A stretch of DNA of 64,000 bases from Ctenosaura bakeri (GCA_948474755.1 CAOLHI010001845.1:186001-250000), one strand, 5' to 3'; positions 25,068-38,199 are shown, counted from the first letter of the stretch. The notes: generated from the letters alone by a model not told the origin. A program made the numbers and translations.

Positions 25068-25305
25068 CCCCTAAATGAACCAGATCCCATCTGATCTTGG
25101 AAGCTAAGCAGGGTCAGCTCTTGTTAGTACTTGGATGGGAGACTGCCAACAAATACCAGATGCTGTAGGCTATATTCCAGATGAAAGAACTGACAAAACC
25201 ACCTCTGAGTATTCCTTGCATTAAAAAAAAAAAAACAATATATGAAATTCATGGGGTTGCCATAAGTCAACAGGTGACTTGAGGGCACATATACACACAC
25301 AGGCC
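25068..25305 (+). mobile_element. 5S-rRNA-headed SINE
   Basis: The head CATCTGATCTTGGAAGCTAAGCAGGGTC..TAGTACTTGGATGGGAGAC..AATACCAGATGCTGTAGGCTA is clearly 5S-derived. The body GGCAAAACCACCTCTGAGTATTCCTTGC and tail CCATAAGTCAACAGGTGACTTGAGGGCACA follow, ending in CA repeats. It lies head-to-head with the split copy at 23955-24990. Confidence 0.9.
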
Positions 25306-27033
25306 TATAGCTATTTACTGGGGTGCAGGGTTGGGGGACTCAACTTCCAGTTTTGAAAACTGCTTTGGGAAGTTGGCGTGCAATCCTGTGTTTGTGTGCA
25401 TGTGACTAGACTTAGTTTTAAAGGAGATGAAGCAATAGGAGTAACTTTAAAATGTCTAAACAGGGAAATCAAAGGCTAGTCTGAATAAAAGGGGTTGTAA
25501 CAAAATGGTGGAAAATGTCCAGAAAGGGAGCTGCCATGGAAGAAAATTCCACAGAGCCACCGAGAAAAATCCGTGCTTTTAAAGTCTATGATAGGAAGCA
25601 TTCTTAGTTCATTATTGCGTTTCTATGAAATCTAAGCTTATAAAAGGTATAAATACTAATTAGTCATAGCATCTAGTAACCTTTGTTTCTTTACATGGGA
25701 AACATTATGCGATTATAGCATGGCACTTCTATTGCCTTGGGTACATAGCAATTAGTAGCATTCATACAACAGTATATATGCATTATTCCAAAGTGATGCT
25801 TCAAGCTAGGTCAAAGAGGTCCCTGCCTGAAACAACATAGCTTGAATATAACTAGGACTATTTGTACAGTCTATCATTCTTTATTTGGGCTTTATTTTTT
25901 CAAGACTGGGAAGTATTTATTCTAGTTTTGTTTTTAATTTTTTCAAATAAGAGAAGTGATTATGGATGCTGAGTAGAACTATACCCTTCCAGATGTTGAT
26001 GAACTAAAACTCCCATCATCCCTTCCCTTGTCTCAAACTGGTTATGGTTGATGTTCATTGGTTGTTCAATTTGCCTGTTTTGAACTGATTAAGGATATAC
26101 GTATTCATACTGGCATACATAGCCTATGTTTTATATAGCCCTAGCAGGTTAGAAGCTGGTACACCAAGGAGTAGTATATGAAAATGTGAAATCTACCTCA
26201 CAGCACCTATAGATATATATTTGCAAACTGAGGATACATTTCATGCATCTGACAAAGGAGGATGAAATTCTATATTCATGCCACAGTAAATTTCTTAGTC
26301 TTTATGTGCCTCAGGATTCTTTTGGATATCAGCCATTCTATCTAAAAATGTTCAAAGGCAGTCCACCTTTGAACCTTAGCAAAAACAACAGAAGGTAGAT
26401 GTTTTAATCCTTAGTTTGATCTTTGTGCTGGACTGAGGGAAGAATTTTCACCAGGAAACAAACACTGAGAATCTTCAATATGCATTGGCCTGTGATATTC
26501 CTAGAATGGGAAAAAAAGACACTCCTGCTGATGTTTGTCCTAATAATGCAGCAGTAAAGCATTCAGACTTTGAAACTGCTCTTGAAGAAAATTGCACGTC
26601 AGCAAAATCTCTAACTATTAATATGTATATTTCTGTATATTATTTTTTTCCAGATAACAACAATTTAATCCCTCCCCAAAATGACTCAGATCAGCAATAG
26701 ATTTCAACTCCATACATTAGGGCTTAGATTCCACAAGAGCTGCCACCATCTATTGAGCTTTCGTTTCAATTTATTTGATTGTTTCTTTAGGAACAAGTAA
26801 TTCCCATTGATTTGCATTGCTTATTCTCCTCTAATTTGTGTTTCCTATTTCCTTTGGCAATTAAGGTGATTAAAAGGTAAATAGCATCACCCAACATAAT
26901 CCAAACTTTGAAGAAACAAAGATACTTATAGTTACATTAAATGGTTCACATAGTTAGCCAGCTAGTGTCTTATATGGAAGATGAAGGAATATGTTCCTCT
27001 CTTCGTTCTATAGCATCCACCTAGGCTAATGCA
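25306..27033. other. Mostly unannotated, with one hAT MITE trace
   Basis: Around 25985-26025 the text CCTTCCAGATGTTGATGAACTAAAACTCCCATCATCCC is a single arm of the palindromic hAT MITE seen at 27241-27381 and 47670-47812. No gene is recognised in the rest. Confidence 0.5.
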
Positions 27034-27405
27034 CATGGAGACAGGCAGATGGGTTCAGTGGTTAAAGTGTTGGGCTGGGACTGAAGAAAAACTGAGGACA
27101 TCTGGTTTGACTCTCCAGCCTGCCATGAAACTCAGTGAATGAATTTGAAGAAATTACTATTTCTCATTCTCACTGATCTCACAGGGTTGTTTTATAAGGA
27201 TAACAACTGGGAAAAGAACCATGCATACTTTCCTTAACTCTGGATTAGGTATTGTGTGTCCCTCCAGATGTTGTTGGGCTACCAACTTCCATCACCCCAT
27301 GCCAGCAAAACCAATAGTGATAAATGTTGGGAAATGTAATTCCACAACATCTGGAGAGAATAACATCATTCCCATCCCTGCTTTAACTCCTTGGAGGAAA
27401 GGCCA
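27034..27405 (+). mobile_element. tRNA-type SINE interrupted by a MITE
   Basis: The 5' part has GGTTCAGTGGTTAAAGTGTTGGGCTGGGAC and a B-box relic (TGGTTTGACTCTCC), then CTCACAGGGTTGTTTTATAAGGATAACA and GAACCATGCATACTTTCCTTAACTC. The 3' part (CTTGGAGGAAAGGCCAGATATGAAG) resumes at 27390 after the inserted hAT element. This SINE has a tail different from the CTTGAAGGCACA tail of the other copies. Confidence 0.65.
27241..27381. mobile_element. hAT-type palindromic MITE
   Basis: The internal text CTCCAGATGTTGTTGGGCTACCAACTTCCATCACCCC and its partner CCACAACATCTGGAG form the long imperfect palindrome common in reptile genomes. The 8-bp flanks CTTAACTC (27233-27240) and TTTAACTC (27382-27389) differ at one base and fit a hAT target duplication. 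The right end, read inward, is CAGGGATGGG, also hAT-like. Confidence 0.7.
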
Positions 27406-27956
27406 GATATGAAGATACCAGGTAAAAAAGTAAAACAGTTGGGTAATGGGTTGTCTAAATCTTTGGGTTGAATCCCATGCCCACTACAATGGTAGAATTC
27501 ATTAAATTGTGGGTACACCCCAAATCTAGGATGGCCATGAGATCCATACTTGTATCACCACCCAAGCATCTTAATTTGATATGGACAAAAAATCATGCAC
27601 TCACCACCATTTCATGGCACCTGATAGAAGCTACATGCTCTTTGGAACTCAAGGCAAGCCCAATCTCTTTCCCACTGGCTCCTCCTCACTCTCCCCATGC
27701 TGTCAGGCATATAACTATGTCTTGCAGGAGCAATTATGTCCAGACACTTCTCCACAGTTAGGGCTAGATGCTTCCCTGGGCTTTGCTTTTCACTTTTGTC
27801 TTCTTCATCGCTTTGTTGTTGGTTACTTTTGGCTTCTTTGGCCACACCACAGACACAACTCTTGTCACGTATGTCTCTCTCACTGACTGGAGATCAATCC
27901 TCTGCTGTCTCATCCTGTTCCCTTGCCTCCACTGCTCTTGGACTAATGCGTTTTTT
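27406..27956. other. Unannotated sequence
   Basis: Overlapping open frames on both strands have no recognisable domain. The minus strand may be a continuation of the Gypsy-like relic at 28113-28343, but I cannot show it. Confidence 0.4.
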
Positions 27957-27981
27957 TGGGGTGGGGTGGGGTGGGGTGGGG
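27957..27981. repeat. Short tandem repeat (GGGGT)n
   Basis: Four to five GGGGT units. Confidence 0.9.
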
Positions 27982-28112
27982 AGAGGAGCTCTGCTTCTAT
28001 TCTGCACTTTTGACTCAGTACTGCAAAGTCTCCACCTCCCCACCCAATAACATTCATCCCATTAGAGTGGCAGGGTTGTCTGGAACCAGAGACCATTCAG
28101 AGAACTTGGGTC

Positions 28113-28343
28113 TCAGACCTTCTTGGAAATACTGGATTTTGGTAGCTTCTTTTGGTAGTTTGGAACCTGTGGTGACAGACGCTGGAACTCTTCAGCATAT
28201 TCCACTGTGGATTCATTCCCCTTTTTCAGGGCCATCAGACGAGAGTGTGCCTTGGCCAGGTGGAACAGATCCTCAAACCATTCTCTTAAACTGTTCATAA
28301 GCAGTCCAAAATTTAACAATTCAGGAGCACCTACATCATACAA
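28113..28343 (-). pseudogene. Ty3/Gypsy-like gag relic
   Basis: A 76-codon minus-strand frame reads LREWFEDLFHLAKAHSRL, then LKKGNESTVEYAEEFQRL. This is the hallmark of the capsid part of Ty3/Gypsy Gag (retrotrans_gag-like: a Trp/Phe pair, then L.xLKQGxxSVxEYxxEFxxL). Capsid proteins of this family assemble the particle that packages element RNA. Only the central part of the domain is left and I see no protease or polymerase nearby. It could also be a remnant of a domesticated gag gene, but the short, uncapped frame argues for a decayed transposon. Confidence 0.6.
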
Positions 28344-28374
28344 ACCCTGCCCTTATGAACCAGCTTTGATATCT

Positions 28375-28510
28375 GCTGGAGAGGACCTTTCCTCTGTTCC
28401 ACCACCTTCACAGATGCATCTGGTGGGAACACAGGACAGGGCCTTTTCAGTGGCTTCCAGACTCTGGAACTCCCTTCCCTGAGAAGTCAGAATGGCCCCT
28501 TCCCTGCCTT
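28375..28510 (+). pseudogene. L2-like LINE C-terminal fragment
   Basis: Translation gives GTQDRAFSVASRLWNSLP followed by a stop and EVRMAPSLPSL-like text. This matches the C-terminal end of L2/CR1-group reverse transcriptase proteins (RAFSVAAPRLWNxLP). It is a short truncated relic. Confidence 0.6.
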
Positions 28511-31500
28511 CCTTGTGTTGACAAACAAAGATTTTTATTTTTTATTTTATTTTTTTTGGGCAGGCATTCAATATGTGATATAAATCCCTTTGATTCAATA
28601 AGTCTACTTCAGTTGAGACTAGCATCTGGATTTTCTGGATTTCCCCCCATTGTTCTTATAAACTGACTTTTGTTTTATTGTTAAATTTCCTCTTCTTCTT
28701 TTCCTTTATTTTCTTTTGCTATACTTGCAAAAGATATTTTTTTAAAAAAACTTAAAAACAATATACCAGAAAGTATAATCTTATATTTTAACTGGCACAG
28801 CCCATAGCACAGCCCTGAGGATTGAACCATTAATGTCAGAGATGGGGCTGTGCTCCCAACATGGAGGGCAGGGGTTGGAGCACAACGATCAGAAACATAA
28901 AGCAATGAAGGCAAAGACATGGCAGGCTACTATGACAAGTGTTGCTCCTCTTATGGAAAGATGTTTGTCTTTGCTTGACATTTTTCTGTGGTTTCACTTG
29001 AGAAAGAAACTCCAAATCTGTCTTGAGTTTCTGTGGATCTAATTTGGATAGCCACAACCTAAGTCTATAGAGATGTCCCCAAGACACTGAACTCCTCATT
29101 TTTCTTTTTAACATTATTTTGATGCTGTTGTTCTTCCCGATTCCTCAGATGTTTCAGCTGAGGAAGAACATTTAACATTCTGCCTGATGAAAATGAAATC
29201 AAATTGCCCAGATTAAAAAAAAAAATGAAATCCTGATCTGGACAGGTGATAGAAAGACACAATGTATTGTAAATATTGCTTTCTTTTCCTTGGACATGCC
29301 AAAGAAGCCCTTTCCTTACACCAGGACAAAGAACTCACAATCTGTTGTAATTTAAGGTTGACTGAATTTTGTTTTCTTGCTCTCAGTGCATGCTCTCTTA
29401 CTGCAGACTTATGCTTCAAATTGGTTTCTTTCACATTTAAAAATACAGCTGAGGTTCTTTTTCTCTCTTGCTGGTCATCTTTAACAGGTTGCTGTCGGTA
29501 TAACTAACAGAGGTGACAGAACTGCAGATGGTTAGAAATGTGTTCAGGATGCTATTTTATCCTAAAATGAGGATGAGCTAGGTGGGAAATCTCTCAGAAG
29601 GAGTGAGAGAAAAGGTAGCTATTAATGTTGGCTTCTGTCAATCACCTTTTCATACATTAGATATACCACTGGTGGCCAGTTATTTGTCCAATTAACAAAA
29701 TTAATTCATCCAACACACAATTCACAAAGGTGCAAAATCTAACACTTTCAAGATGAAATGCCTTAAAAAAAAGTTTTGTGCTAATTGGTGTTCTCCAGCT
29801 TTGTTCTTAATGACTGTTCTGGAACTAAAAAAAACTGATAGCAAATTTCAATCCATGTCTGAAACAATAAATCCATGAGGCTTATTCAGACATACTGCAA
29901 AGTAAAAGAATATATGTTCAAGAGCAACATGATTTATTTAGGTTTGAACTTTCTTACCACATTCACTGTAAGCAGTCCTTTTTAGCAATGTTAATTTCCC
30001 AGTTTAGACAACCTCTGTATCTATGGGATGTGTGAGGTATTGATCTTAGCCAAAATTACATCTTTTCTTTGCAGCCCTAGTGGTGAAACCTCTATGAAGT
30101 GAGATGCATAGGACAAGCATTGTTGGAATAAAAAAGCCACAACTTCATTGGTTACATTGGTGGAAGCTTGGCCTAGCACTGGACAAGAACACTCAAATCC
30201 CTTACAGGAACCCTCCCAAGTGGAGATGATGAGCAGACAGGCCCAGTCTCACCATAAGCTAAATCCAGGCACACGCCAAAACTACCTCAGATTGTAACAA
30301 ACAGAAAGCAATATATGTAGACAAATGTATTCCTCATAAAAAGCAGCAGAATGTAGGCATAAATACCAGGGGAGGCATTGCATCGAAATATCCAAGAAGG
30401 AATGTCAGTGCCATGCTTGGGAGAATAGTATTAAGCTTCCTAGATGGATCAGACAGGGAACTTCCCTGCCCACATACATCCCCCAGCAGGCCAAAGGAGG
30501 CTTCTAATTACCTGGCTAGTCCAATATCCCAGAAAGGCCCACGAAGCCTCAGAGTCCACTGGGATGAAGTCTTACAGGTCTCGACTGCAGCTCAGCACCA
30601 CCTCTCAGTGTACCAATAGTAACTCCAGCTAAGTTTGAAGACTTCTCCTTCACTTAAGAATTTGTTACTGATCAACCCCATGAGAAGGGATATAAAAGCA
30701 TTCTTCCATTTTCTCTTCATCTCCATATCAAGATACTGTATTGAAAAACTGGCAAGTGCCATGAGATGCTTCCCCTTTGTGCAAGGATGAAATGAGCACA
30801 AGAACAAGATAAGCAAGAAATTTATCTCTATACTGAGAAGCAGGAAACTTTCTGTGTATTCTCTAACATTGCCACACATACAGCAGCAGCAACATTTACT
30901 TCTTATTTAATGATTTGCTCTTCAAAATAAAGTATGCCCTTGTTTCTAACAATCTTTGACTGAAGGGCTGCTCTTTCAGAAGTGAGGAGGCTGAAATATC
31001 TTTAACCTCCCAAACTATTTAAAAGTTTCCTACAACACCTGAAAGAAGGGATAAAACTGACAGGATGAAATCCTAGCAAAATCACCCTGTTGAAATAGGT
31101 ATTTCAAAATATCCCTACTCCTCAATAAATCAAAACAGTGAATATACAGATCCTACAGTTGAGGAGCAGGTGGCAAAACCACCAAAAAATCTCTTTTCAA
31201 TATTTCACCCAAGAACTAATTTCATGTTGAAAAGAATGAATCATTTTTACTATTAGTTTAGCTGCATGGTTCCAAGCTGCCCATTTTGTAATGCATTATC
31301 CATTTTCCCCAGGGGTCATTTGTTTCCAGCACAAATTTTCCAGAGACATATGGCTCTGATGCTCATAGATTCCCCTACACAGACCTATTTAAGTATTTCT
31401 GTGTGCATAAATGGGAACTGACCTATTATTTTTCCTTCATTCAATCTTATGAAAACATGAAAGGAAAAGAGGAGAAGATCCTAATTCTATGTCATATTAA

Positions 31501-32584
31501 GCAACCTTCTGATCATTGTTACTGAAAGAGACAGAAGCTCCAATCCCTCACAAGAAATTGCCCATTTTCCACTTCTCTAAGCCACCTGTTGTCTGTAAAG
31601 CCAATTTGCCAGGCACATATATTCTCTTAGATTCAGGAGAGAAGCAGGTGAGAAACAAGCTTTTTTCTTTTCTTTTCAAATGAATCTGCTACAGCTAAAG
31701 ATTACAATTATTAACTCACCAAAAGAGCATTGTCTTATACGTATACCACTTAGTGAAGTCCTTCTTATGCCTGCACATAAAATTAACTATTTCACATGGA
31801 ACAATCTTCAGCCATTTCCAGTTCTTAGACACCTGTGTAGTTAGGGTAATGCCTGTGTATGTCTTTTGAGGGATCCTGCAGAAGTTATGCCTACCTATGT
31901 AGTTAAGGAGATGTTGCAGTAGAAGCAATACCAGCTAGGGCATCACTTTGACCATTGTTGGCTGTGGGGGGAAACATTCTGGCTTCCCTCACACATCCAG
32001 GAAAGACATAGGAGCCAGATATTAGGGCAGAGGCTGCTTGTTCTTCTCCAAGTGCACAAGTGTACTCAGAATGCACCTGAGCACATTCCTGCAGCTGATT
32101 GGTAGTTGAGAGAATGGCTATATGCTTGCAAATTTCCCAAGCTGCTATGGCTTAGCTGGAGTGGACGTAGGGGAAAGGGGGCTGCCCATGCTCCCCAGAC
32201 AATGGTGGAAGTTCACTGCCAATGTGTTTATTAGATCTTGTTTGATGCCTCCTGAACAGGAATAATCTACTTTGGAAGTAAGGTTTTTTTGACATGCCTT
32301 TGCCTGTCCCTATTTAATCCTTCCGGTTCTTTCAGATGGAGAACAGGCAAAATTTAATGGGAACTAGGGAGCTATGGAGTCCCTTCTTAAAATCCCCCTC
32401 TCACAGAATTTAGGAAGGTGGTGATAGAACATTAGGACTTCTCAATATAGTAGCATCCTCTCTTTGAAATGCATTTCCATAGTCTATAAACCCTAAGCAT
32501 CTTGCTATGAATTTGACCAAGTGAAAATGGTTTTATTAGTCCAAAGATATACTAATATATACTGTAGTTCATTAGGGCCTAATT
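28511..32584. other. Gene-free stretch, unrecognised
   Basis: No exon, RNA gene or well-known repeat identified. About 30060-30620 is more GC-rich than its surroundings and could be an old LTR or DNA transposon, but no terminal repeats or duplications were found. Open frames here are short and domain-free. Confidence 0.45.
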
Positions 32585-32589
32585 CCCCT

Positions 32590-32800
32590 AAAGGCACCAG
32601 ATCTTGTCTGATCTTGGCAGCTAAGAAGGGTCAGTTCTGGTTAGTATTTGAATGGGAGACCATGAATGAATACCAGGTGCTAAAGGCTGTTATGCAGAAA
32701 AAGAATCTGGCAAAATACCTCTGAGCATTCCGTGCCTAACAGCATTCTTTGTTATCATAAGTTGACAGGTGACTTAAAGATATAGACACTTGCGCGCACA
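32590..32800 (+). mobile_element. 5S-rRNA-headed SINE, diverged
   Basis: The head (TTGTCTGATCTTGGCAGCTAAGAAGGGTC..GTATTTGAATGGGAGACCATGAATGAATACCAGGTGCTAAAGGC) is followed by the body (GGCAAAATACCTCTGAGCATTCCGTGCC) and tail (CATAAGTTGACAGGTGACTTAAAG). It is an older copy than the one at 25068. Confidence 0.85.
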
Positions 32801-34499
32801 CTCACACTGTAATTTATTGGCTGCTGTTCTAGCGTATGCAACCTTTTATCTGTGAATATTTTAATGTTGACATTTTAGTATCTTGTTTCTTTTTTAGCTT
32901 CTTTCTTGTCATTTATTATTCTATGTTTTTTTAAAAAAATAGTTTAACAACAAAATGTTTTTGATAAGTCAGGGCAGAAATCTATGCAATAACAAAATAA
33001 ATATGTGCATACCCATATTGTGTGCTCAGGCTAGCTACATACAAAATAACACCAATGCACAAATAATTGGAAGAAAAAAGGTCACAACTTTTATGGTTAC
33101 AGCTGCATGATAGGGTTAGCACATGCATGGGTCCAGATCCAGGCATCAACCAATCTTCCTGTTGATTGATGAACCCAACCCTCCAGCCCAATGCCAGACC
33201 ATCAGGATGACAGGTGTGTGGTCCATGCGGATGGATGTCCAGCATGGCCCCCTTACTACCAGGGGGTGCAAGAATGACTCCACCTCCAGTATGGGCACAA
33301 TTAATTCTGCCTACACCTCTGAGCCCCTTGTGTCACCGGCCCCCACAATCCAGGTTCTTCTGGTAATAGCCAGGCTCCTTCCTTCATCCTTGTCTCCAGG
33401 AACAATTCATTGCAGTGCACTTCCATAGATAGGCAGATATAACTTTTTCCTTTTTTATGCTGGAAGCAGATATGCTAATTGAATTTGGACAGTACAGATA
33501 CATTTGATGAGGAAAAATGAGGAAAAAATGCATGTAGAAGAAAGATAAATTGACAGATTGATCCATCCTTAGCATCATCACAGCAACAGGTCCACCACTG
33601 ATGTTTATTCTGTGACCAATCTTAAAAGTAGTTGGATCCACCAATCATCATTTGAATTGACTATAATGGTTTCAAGTAAGGCTATGGTAGGAGCATTATG
33701 GAAAATATAAGTAATAACTGACAGGAGTGCTGCTACCCTCTGTTGCCATCCACCCTAGTTTTGTACTACAATTCAGTAAGTGCTTCAGGATCCAGAGATG
33801 TAGGAGAGTCCCAACAATGAGAGCTTTGCCATCAGGGTTCTCAGATTTGCAACAGCCTCAAAGCCCACCTTGAGAACCTGAGACCAAAGCTATATACCTA
33901 AATCAGAGGTGGAAACCAGCATGGTGATCAGGAACCAATTTTGACTTCAATCCCCTGTGGGCTACAACTATTTATGCATCAAAATATCTCATTTTTGCAG
34001 CTGTATCTCACTAAAACAGCAACTAGTTGTAACATGGGGGGAGGGAGGTGGAATTCAGGAAGAGTGGTGATGTGTGTGCTTTTTATTATAGGCAGAATTG
34101 GCATGACTTGAGGGTAAAATTTCCTGACAATAATGAAAAAAAAAAAATCAAAATGAGGAAGTCAAGGCATTTTGTGAACTAACAGAGGACTTTGGCCACA
34201 AAAGGTGGGGCGGTCTGGACTGCATACAGTCCTCAGACCATGTTTTCCCAACATCTGATTTAAATGCATACGGCAGATGCTTCACTATTTTTCTATCTGT
34301 ATCATGAATGATACTAAACTATTATTTTAGTTCTCCTCATTTCTGTAGACCAATTTTTGGGAGGCAGTTTCTGTACTTCTTTAGCATTTGTATGGCAAAA
34401 TCATATTAAATTGCAGGGTAGACTACTTACATTTGTAATTGAGCAGAGGATTTTCTCTCCTCCCTCCTACCCACCCTTATGTGATTCTTCAATACATTT
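32801..34499. other. Gene-free stretch, unrecognised
   Basis: About 33100-33430 is GC-richer and contains frames on both strands without a recognisable domain. It may be an unidentified transposon relic. The rest is AT-rich. Confidence 0.4.
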
Positions 34500-34925
34500 C
34501 TGCTCAAAAGAAGCAGAGAAAAAATGTAGAATTTTTTTTTCCACTATGGAAAAATTTTCTTTGAAAATCATGCAGTATTCAAGCACATTTATTCTGCACA
34601 ATATTTACACACAGAAAATAGAAAATAGAATTTCTTGTGCAAGAAACAACATTTCTACATAGAAATGTTGGCAATTTTTTTTTCTTTACACATCATCTGT
34701 GTACAAATTTTGTGCAGAATACATCCCCAATTATAGCATTACCTACACAGGAAACAATTTTCTGTGTGGAAAAAAATACTTTGTGTAGAAATATTATTTT
34801 CTGTGCAGAAAATGCTATTTTCTATACTAATTATCCACATGTAAATTTTGTCCAGAATGATTACACCATTTTCTGTACAGCAAATAACTTTTTCCACGTA
34901 GGAAATATTATTTTTGGAAACCTCA
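34500..34925. repeat. Cluster of short TTTCTGT-CAGAAA palindromes
   Basis: The AT-rich segment repeats variants of one short palindrome, including TTTCTTGTGCAAGAAA (about 34630), CATTTCTACATAGAAATG (34650-34667), TTTTCTGTGCAGAAAA (34797-34812) and TTTTCTGTACAGCAAA (34869-34884), at irregular spacing. A similar unit occurs at 38338-38352. I do not recognise the family. Confidence 0.6.
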
Positions 34926-34968
34926 GAAACCTGCACCTCAAGACTCAAGGCTGTTTCCAAGAATATAC

Positions 34969-35590
34969 TCAAACTACAAATCTGTGTCTTTTGGGGCTTG
35001 GGTATCCATACAGCATAGGCTGTCTCCATATTCCCTGATCTGACTTTTGACTAACCAACAGCATCTTCATCTTGTATGGACTGAACTTCAATTTGTTTGT
35101 CTTCATCCAATGTGCTGCTGATACCAGACACTGTTTTAGAAAATAAACATCTTGCTTGAAGTTAAGCAGAAAGGAGAAATATTGTTGGGAGCCACCACTG
35201 AACCCCAAACCCCAAACTTCCTGATGATTTCTCTCAGTGTTTCATGTAGATGCTGAATAGAATGGGGGATAAAAGGGAACCCTGAGGAATCCACAGACCA
35301 ACAGCTAAGGAGTTGAAAAGGAATCTCTCAGCATAATCTTTTGAGCTACCCTCCCCAGAAAGGAATGGAGCCACTATAAAATGGTGGCTCCAAGTCATAT
35401 CCCTGAAAGGCAACCCAGAAAGATGCCATGCTTGATAGTATTGAAAGTCACTGAGAGGTCCAGCAAAACCAACAGGAACAGTCTCCCTGCTAATTCTACC
35501 AAGGCAACCAAAGCAATCTCTATCCTATAACCAGACCTGAAAGAAGACTGAAATGGATCAAGATAATCTGTTTTATCCAACTGGAGTCAG
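34969..35590 (-). pseudogene. L2-like LINE reverse transcriptase relic
   Basis: The minus strand holds two recognisable blocks. First, 35395-35580 reads LDPFQSSFRSGYRIEIALVA then LLVLLDLSVTFNTIKHGI, which is the fingers region and motif A of an L2/CR1-type reverse transcriptase, with the catalytic Asp in LLDLS. Second, about 35060-35210 carries the block QCLVSAAHWMKTNKLKFSPYK, cut here to its core around AHWMKTNKLK, which follows the YADD motif in these enzymes. The region between contains several stops and the YADD box is not intact. It is an inactive 5'-truncated copy. Confidence 0.75.
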
Positions 35591-38199
35591 CAGGCTACTA
35601 CATATTTTGTTACCTTGCTCCAAACAGAATATTGAGGGATCCAGGAAAGGTATTTTCACCAAAGGCCTTACAACTGCCTCCTTTAGGCATGTTGGAACCC
35701 TGTCTTGTTGTAAGGATACTGTCCTACTACTTTCACCCACTTGACCAGTCCTCCTCTGGCTTTTTTAATGTGCAAGGTCTATTCAATATGTAGCAGCTCT
35801 CATTTCCCCATGGATACTGTCCACCTGCTCAGGTTGTACTAACAGGAAAAAACACCCATTATTATTGGACAAGCGGAGGCCAAGGTTACACCCTCAGGCT
35901 CTGAATCAACTATGACATCAAAGTAAGAATGGATGTGAGCAATTTTATCTGTGAAGTGCCACATATTTATATAAGGTGTTATAAGGTGACACATCTGCTC
36001 CTGGTGGGTTATTTACTATCACAGTCATTATCATAGGATGATTTCATTTTATTGCAATGGTTTATACTTAACAGAAACTGATAATTGATGTGCACCTATA
36101 GTTCACATTTGGCAACATCCAACAGTTGGCATGTTCTGGACTATCCAAAATTTAGGGCTGGCATTCAATCATATTTAATATTTGATTGGATTTAATAATT
36201 CACATATTGTAACATTTAATATTTTGACAACATTTGACTTTTGATTTACAATATAGCATAATCTAATACATATTTACTCAACAGTAAATTTCCATGAGTC
36301 AAATGGGACTAACACTCTGGTATGGTTCACAGGATTATAAATTTAAAATTATCTTTAGAATTTGACATCTGACAACTTTGATGCCATATCTGATATGCAC
36401 AAAGACAATCAATGAATGTCAGCAAAGAATATGAACTCTGAAACATTCACATTCAAAATATAATTTTGAGTTTTGTCATCAGTGTCCTCTGATCTAAATC
36501 CTAAAAATTCTAAATGTGTTGGGGATACAGCTGATAAATTTCTTCATTCTCAACTTGGTTACAGATTCATGTTTACAGTTCCATTCCAATAAGAACTGGA
36601 ACAATACAGACATTGTTTTATCAAAGTGGCTAATACCATTTAGAGCATACTGTCCTAACATGAATTTTATACATCACAACAACCACAAGAAGTGTGTAGC
36701 ATATGAAAAGAAGAATAATTGCTGGAGGCAGTGGTATTTCTCATAGCTACCCATTTCTCCATGGATAAAATCATCTCTGAATGTAAGTCCTTTTCCTCCT
36801 AGAAAGTGAAAGATAAGACGGATGTTAGGTAATCATTATGCCTAGCCCATACTCCAATAACATGATTGTGGACATGATAGAAGCTATATAATGCAGAGGT
36901 ACTGAACATGATTTATGGCTTCTGGAAACAGACTAGCTTTGCTACAGCTCTGTATATTTAGCTCTGTGTGCTGAAAAGGTGCATATTTAACAGTTCTGCT
37001 TTTATGTTTTAAATGGTTATAATTATATTTTTAGAGTACTGAGCTTACGTCCTTAGTTAAATATCTCAGCACTAATCTTCATAGTTGATTCCTCCCCTTA
37101 GGATTCTATATTCTTTCCTGTCTGATTGTAGATCAATTATTTCTGTGTTATTGTTCATTTCTCTCCATAACTATTAAACTCAACCAGACTGCAGTGCTTG
37201 CTTCATTATTCCTGGGATTTACACAGTTGTTTCCCAGGAAACCTCTCTTAACCTTTTGGTTTAATGTCTGTCATTTTGAGAATGCCTAGATCTTTATACA
37301 GCAGAATAAGGTATATTGGAAATTCAAAGCAGGTAACATATCATTGAAAATAATGATTGATTGTATTATATGCATTATTAAGGAAGTGATCTTAAACTCC
37401 TATGCATCTAAATGGCCATAGGATACTGTAGGCAGCAAGCTTCCTGGTATAACATCAAATGTTCCACTGGTTCTTGCCAAGTGAGGAGACAACTGGAACA
37501 GGACTTCTGGGGGCATGTCAGGGAAGGTTTGTTCCAATTCTTGTTCCAATTTCAAGGAGAGAGGCAACTACCACCAATAAGTCCCTGTCACCAATTCCTG
37601 CCATTATGCCTCAGAAAGTTGTGGAACTAAAATAAGGCATTTTAAAAAATAGGCAGAGTAGTCCAGGAAAACAGGACATTTCAGATAACAAGGCTCCAGG
37701 TTGAGTATGGTGTTGTAGAGCAGTAAAGTGAAGTGTTAAAAGAACCATGTTATTTGAGGGTTGGAATGAGAACATAATGGTGTTGCTTCTGCTAAGTAAC
37801 TTTTTTGAATCAATTGTTATAAGAGTTGTAAAGGCATAAATGCAAAAAGAAAAAAGAACAAGAAAGAAAGGGGCATATTTAAGATATGATTGTGAGCTAG
37901 AAATTTTCATGAATATGAGTAGAACATATATCCAAACATGCTTATATAATTGGCTACATTGTTATTTCTTTGGTATAGGAAGCAATGTTGGATTGTTCAT
38001 TTCTGTCACTCTTTCTCGAAGCAAAGAGTGTTGAGAGGGTATTTTAGACTTTTAAAAAGTTTTAGGCATTTTTCTTTAGTTTTCAAGATGATTTTCTCTT
38101 AAAAAATGAACTAAAAAGATACAAAGTAACAAAGAAACAACAGGTAATGTTCACAGTTCTCTTCCCACTAATAGGAAAGTCTTTGGAAACTACTCTGAT
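35591..38199. other. Gene-free stretch
   Basis: AT-rich DNA with no recognised gene or repeat. The first ~150 bp may be upstream L2-like text too decayed to read. Confidence 0.5.
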
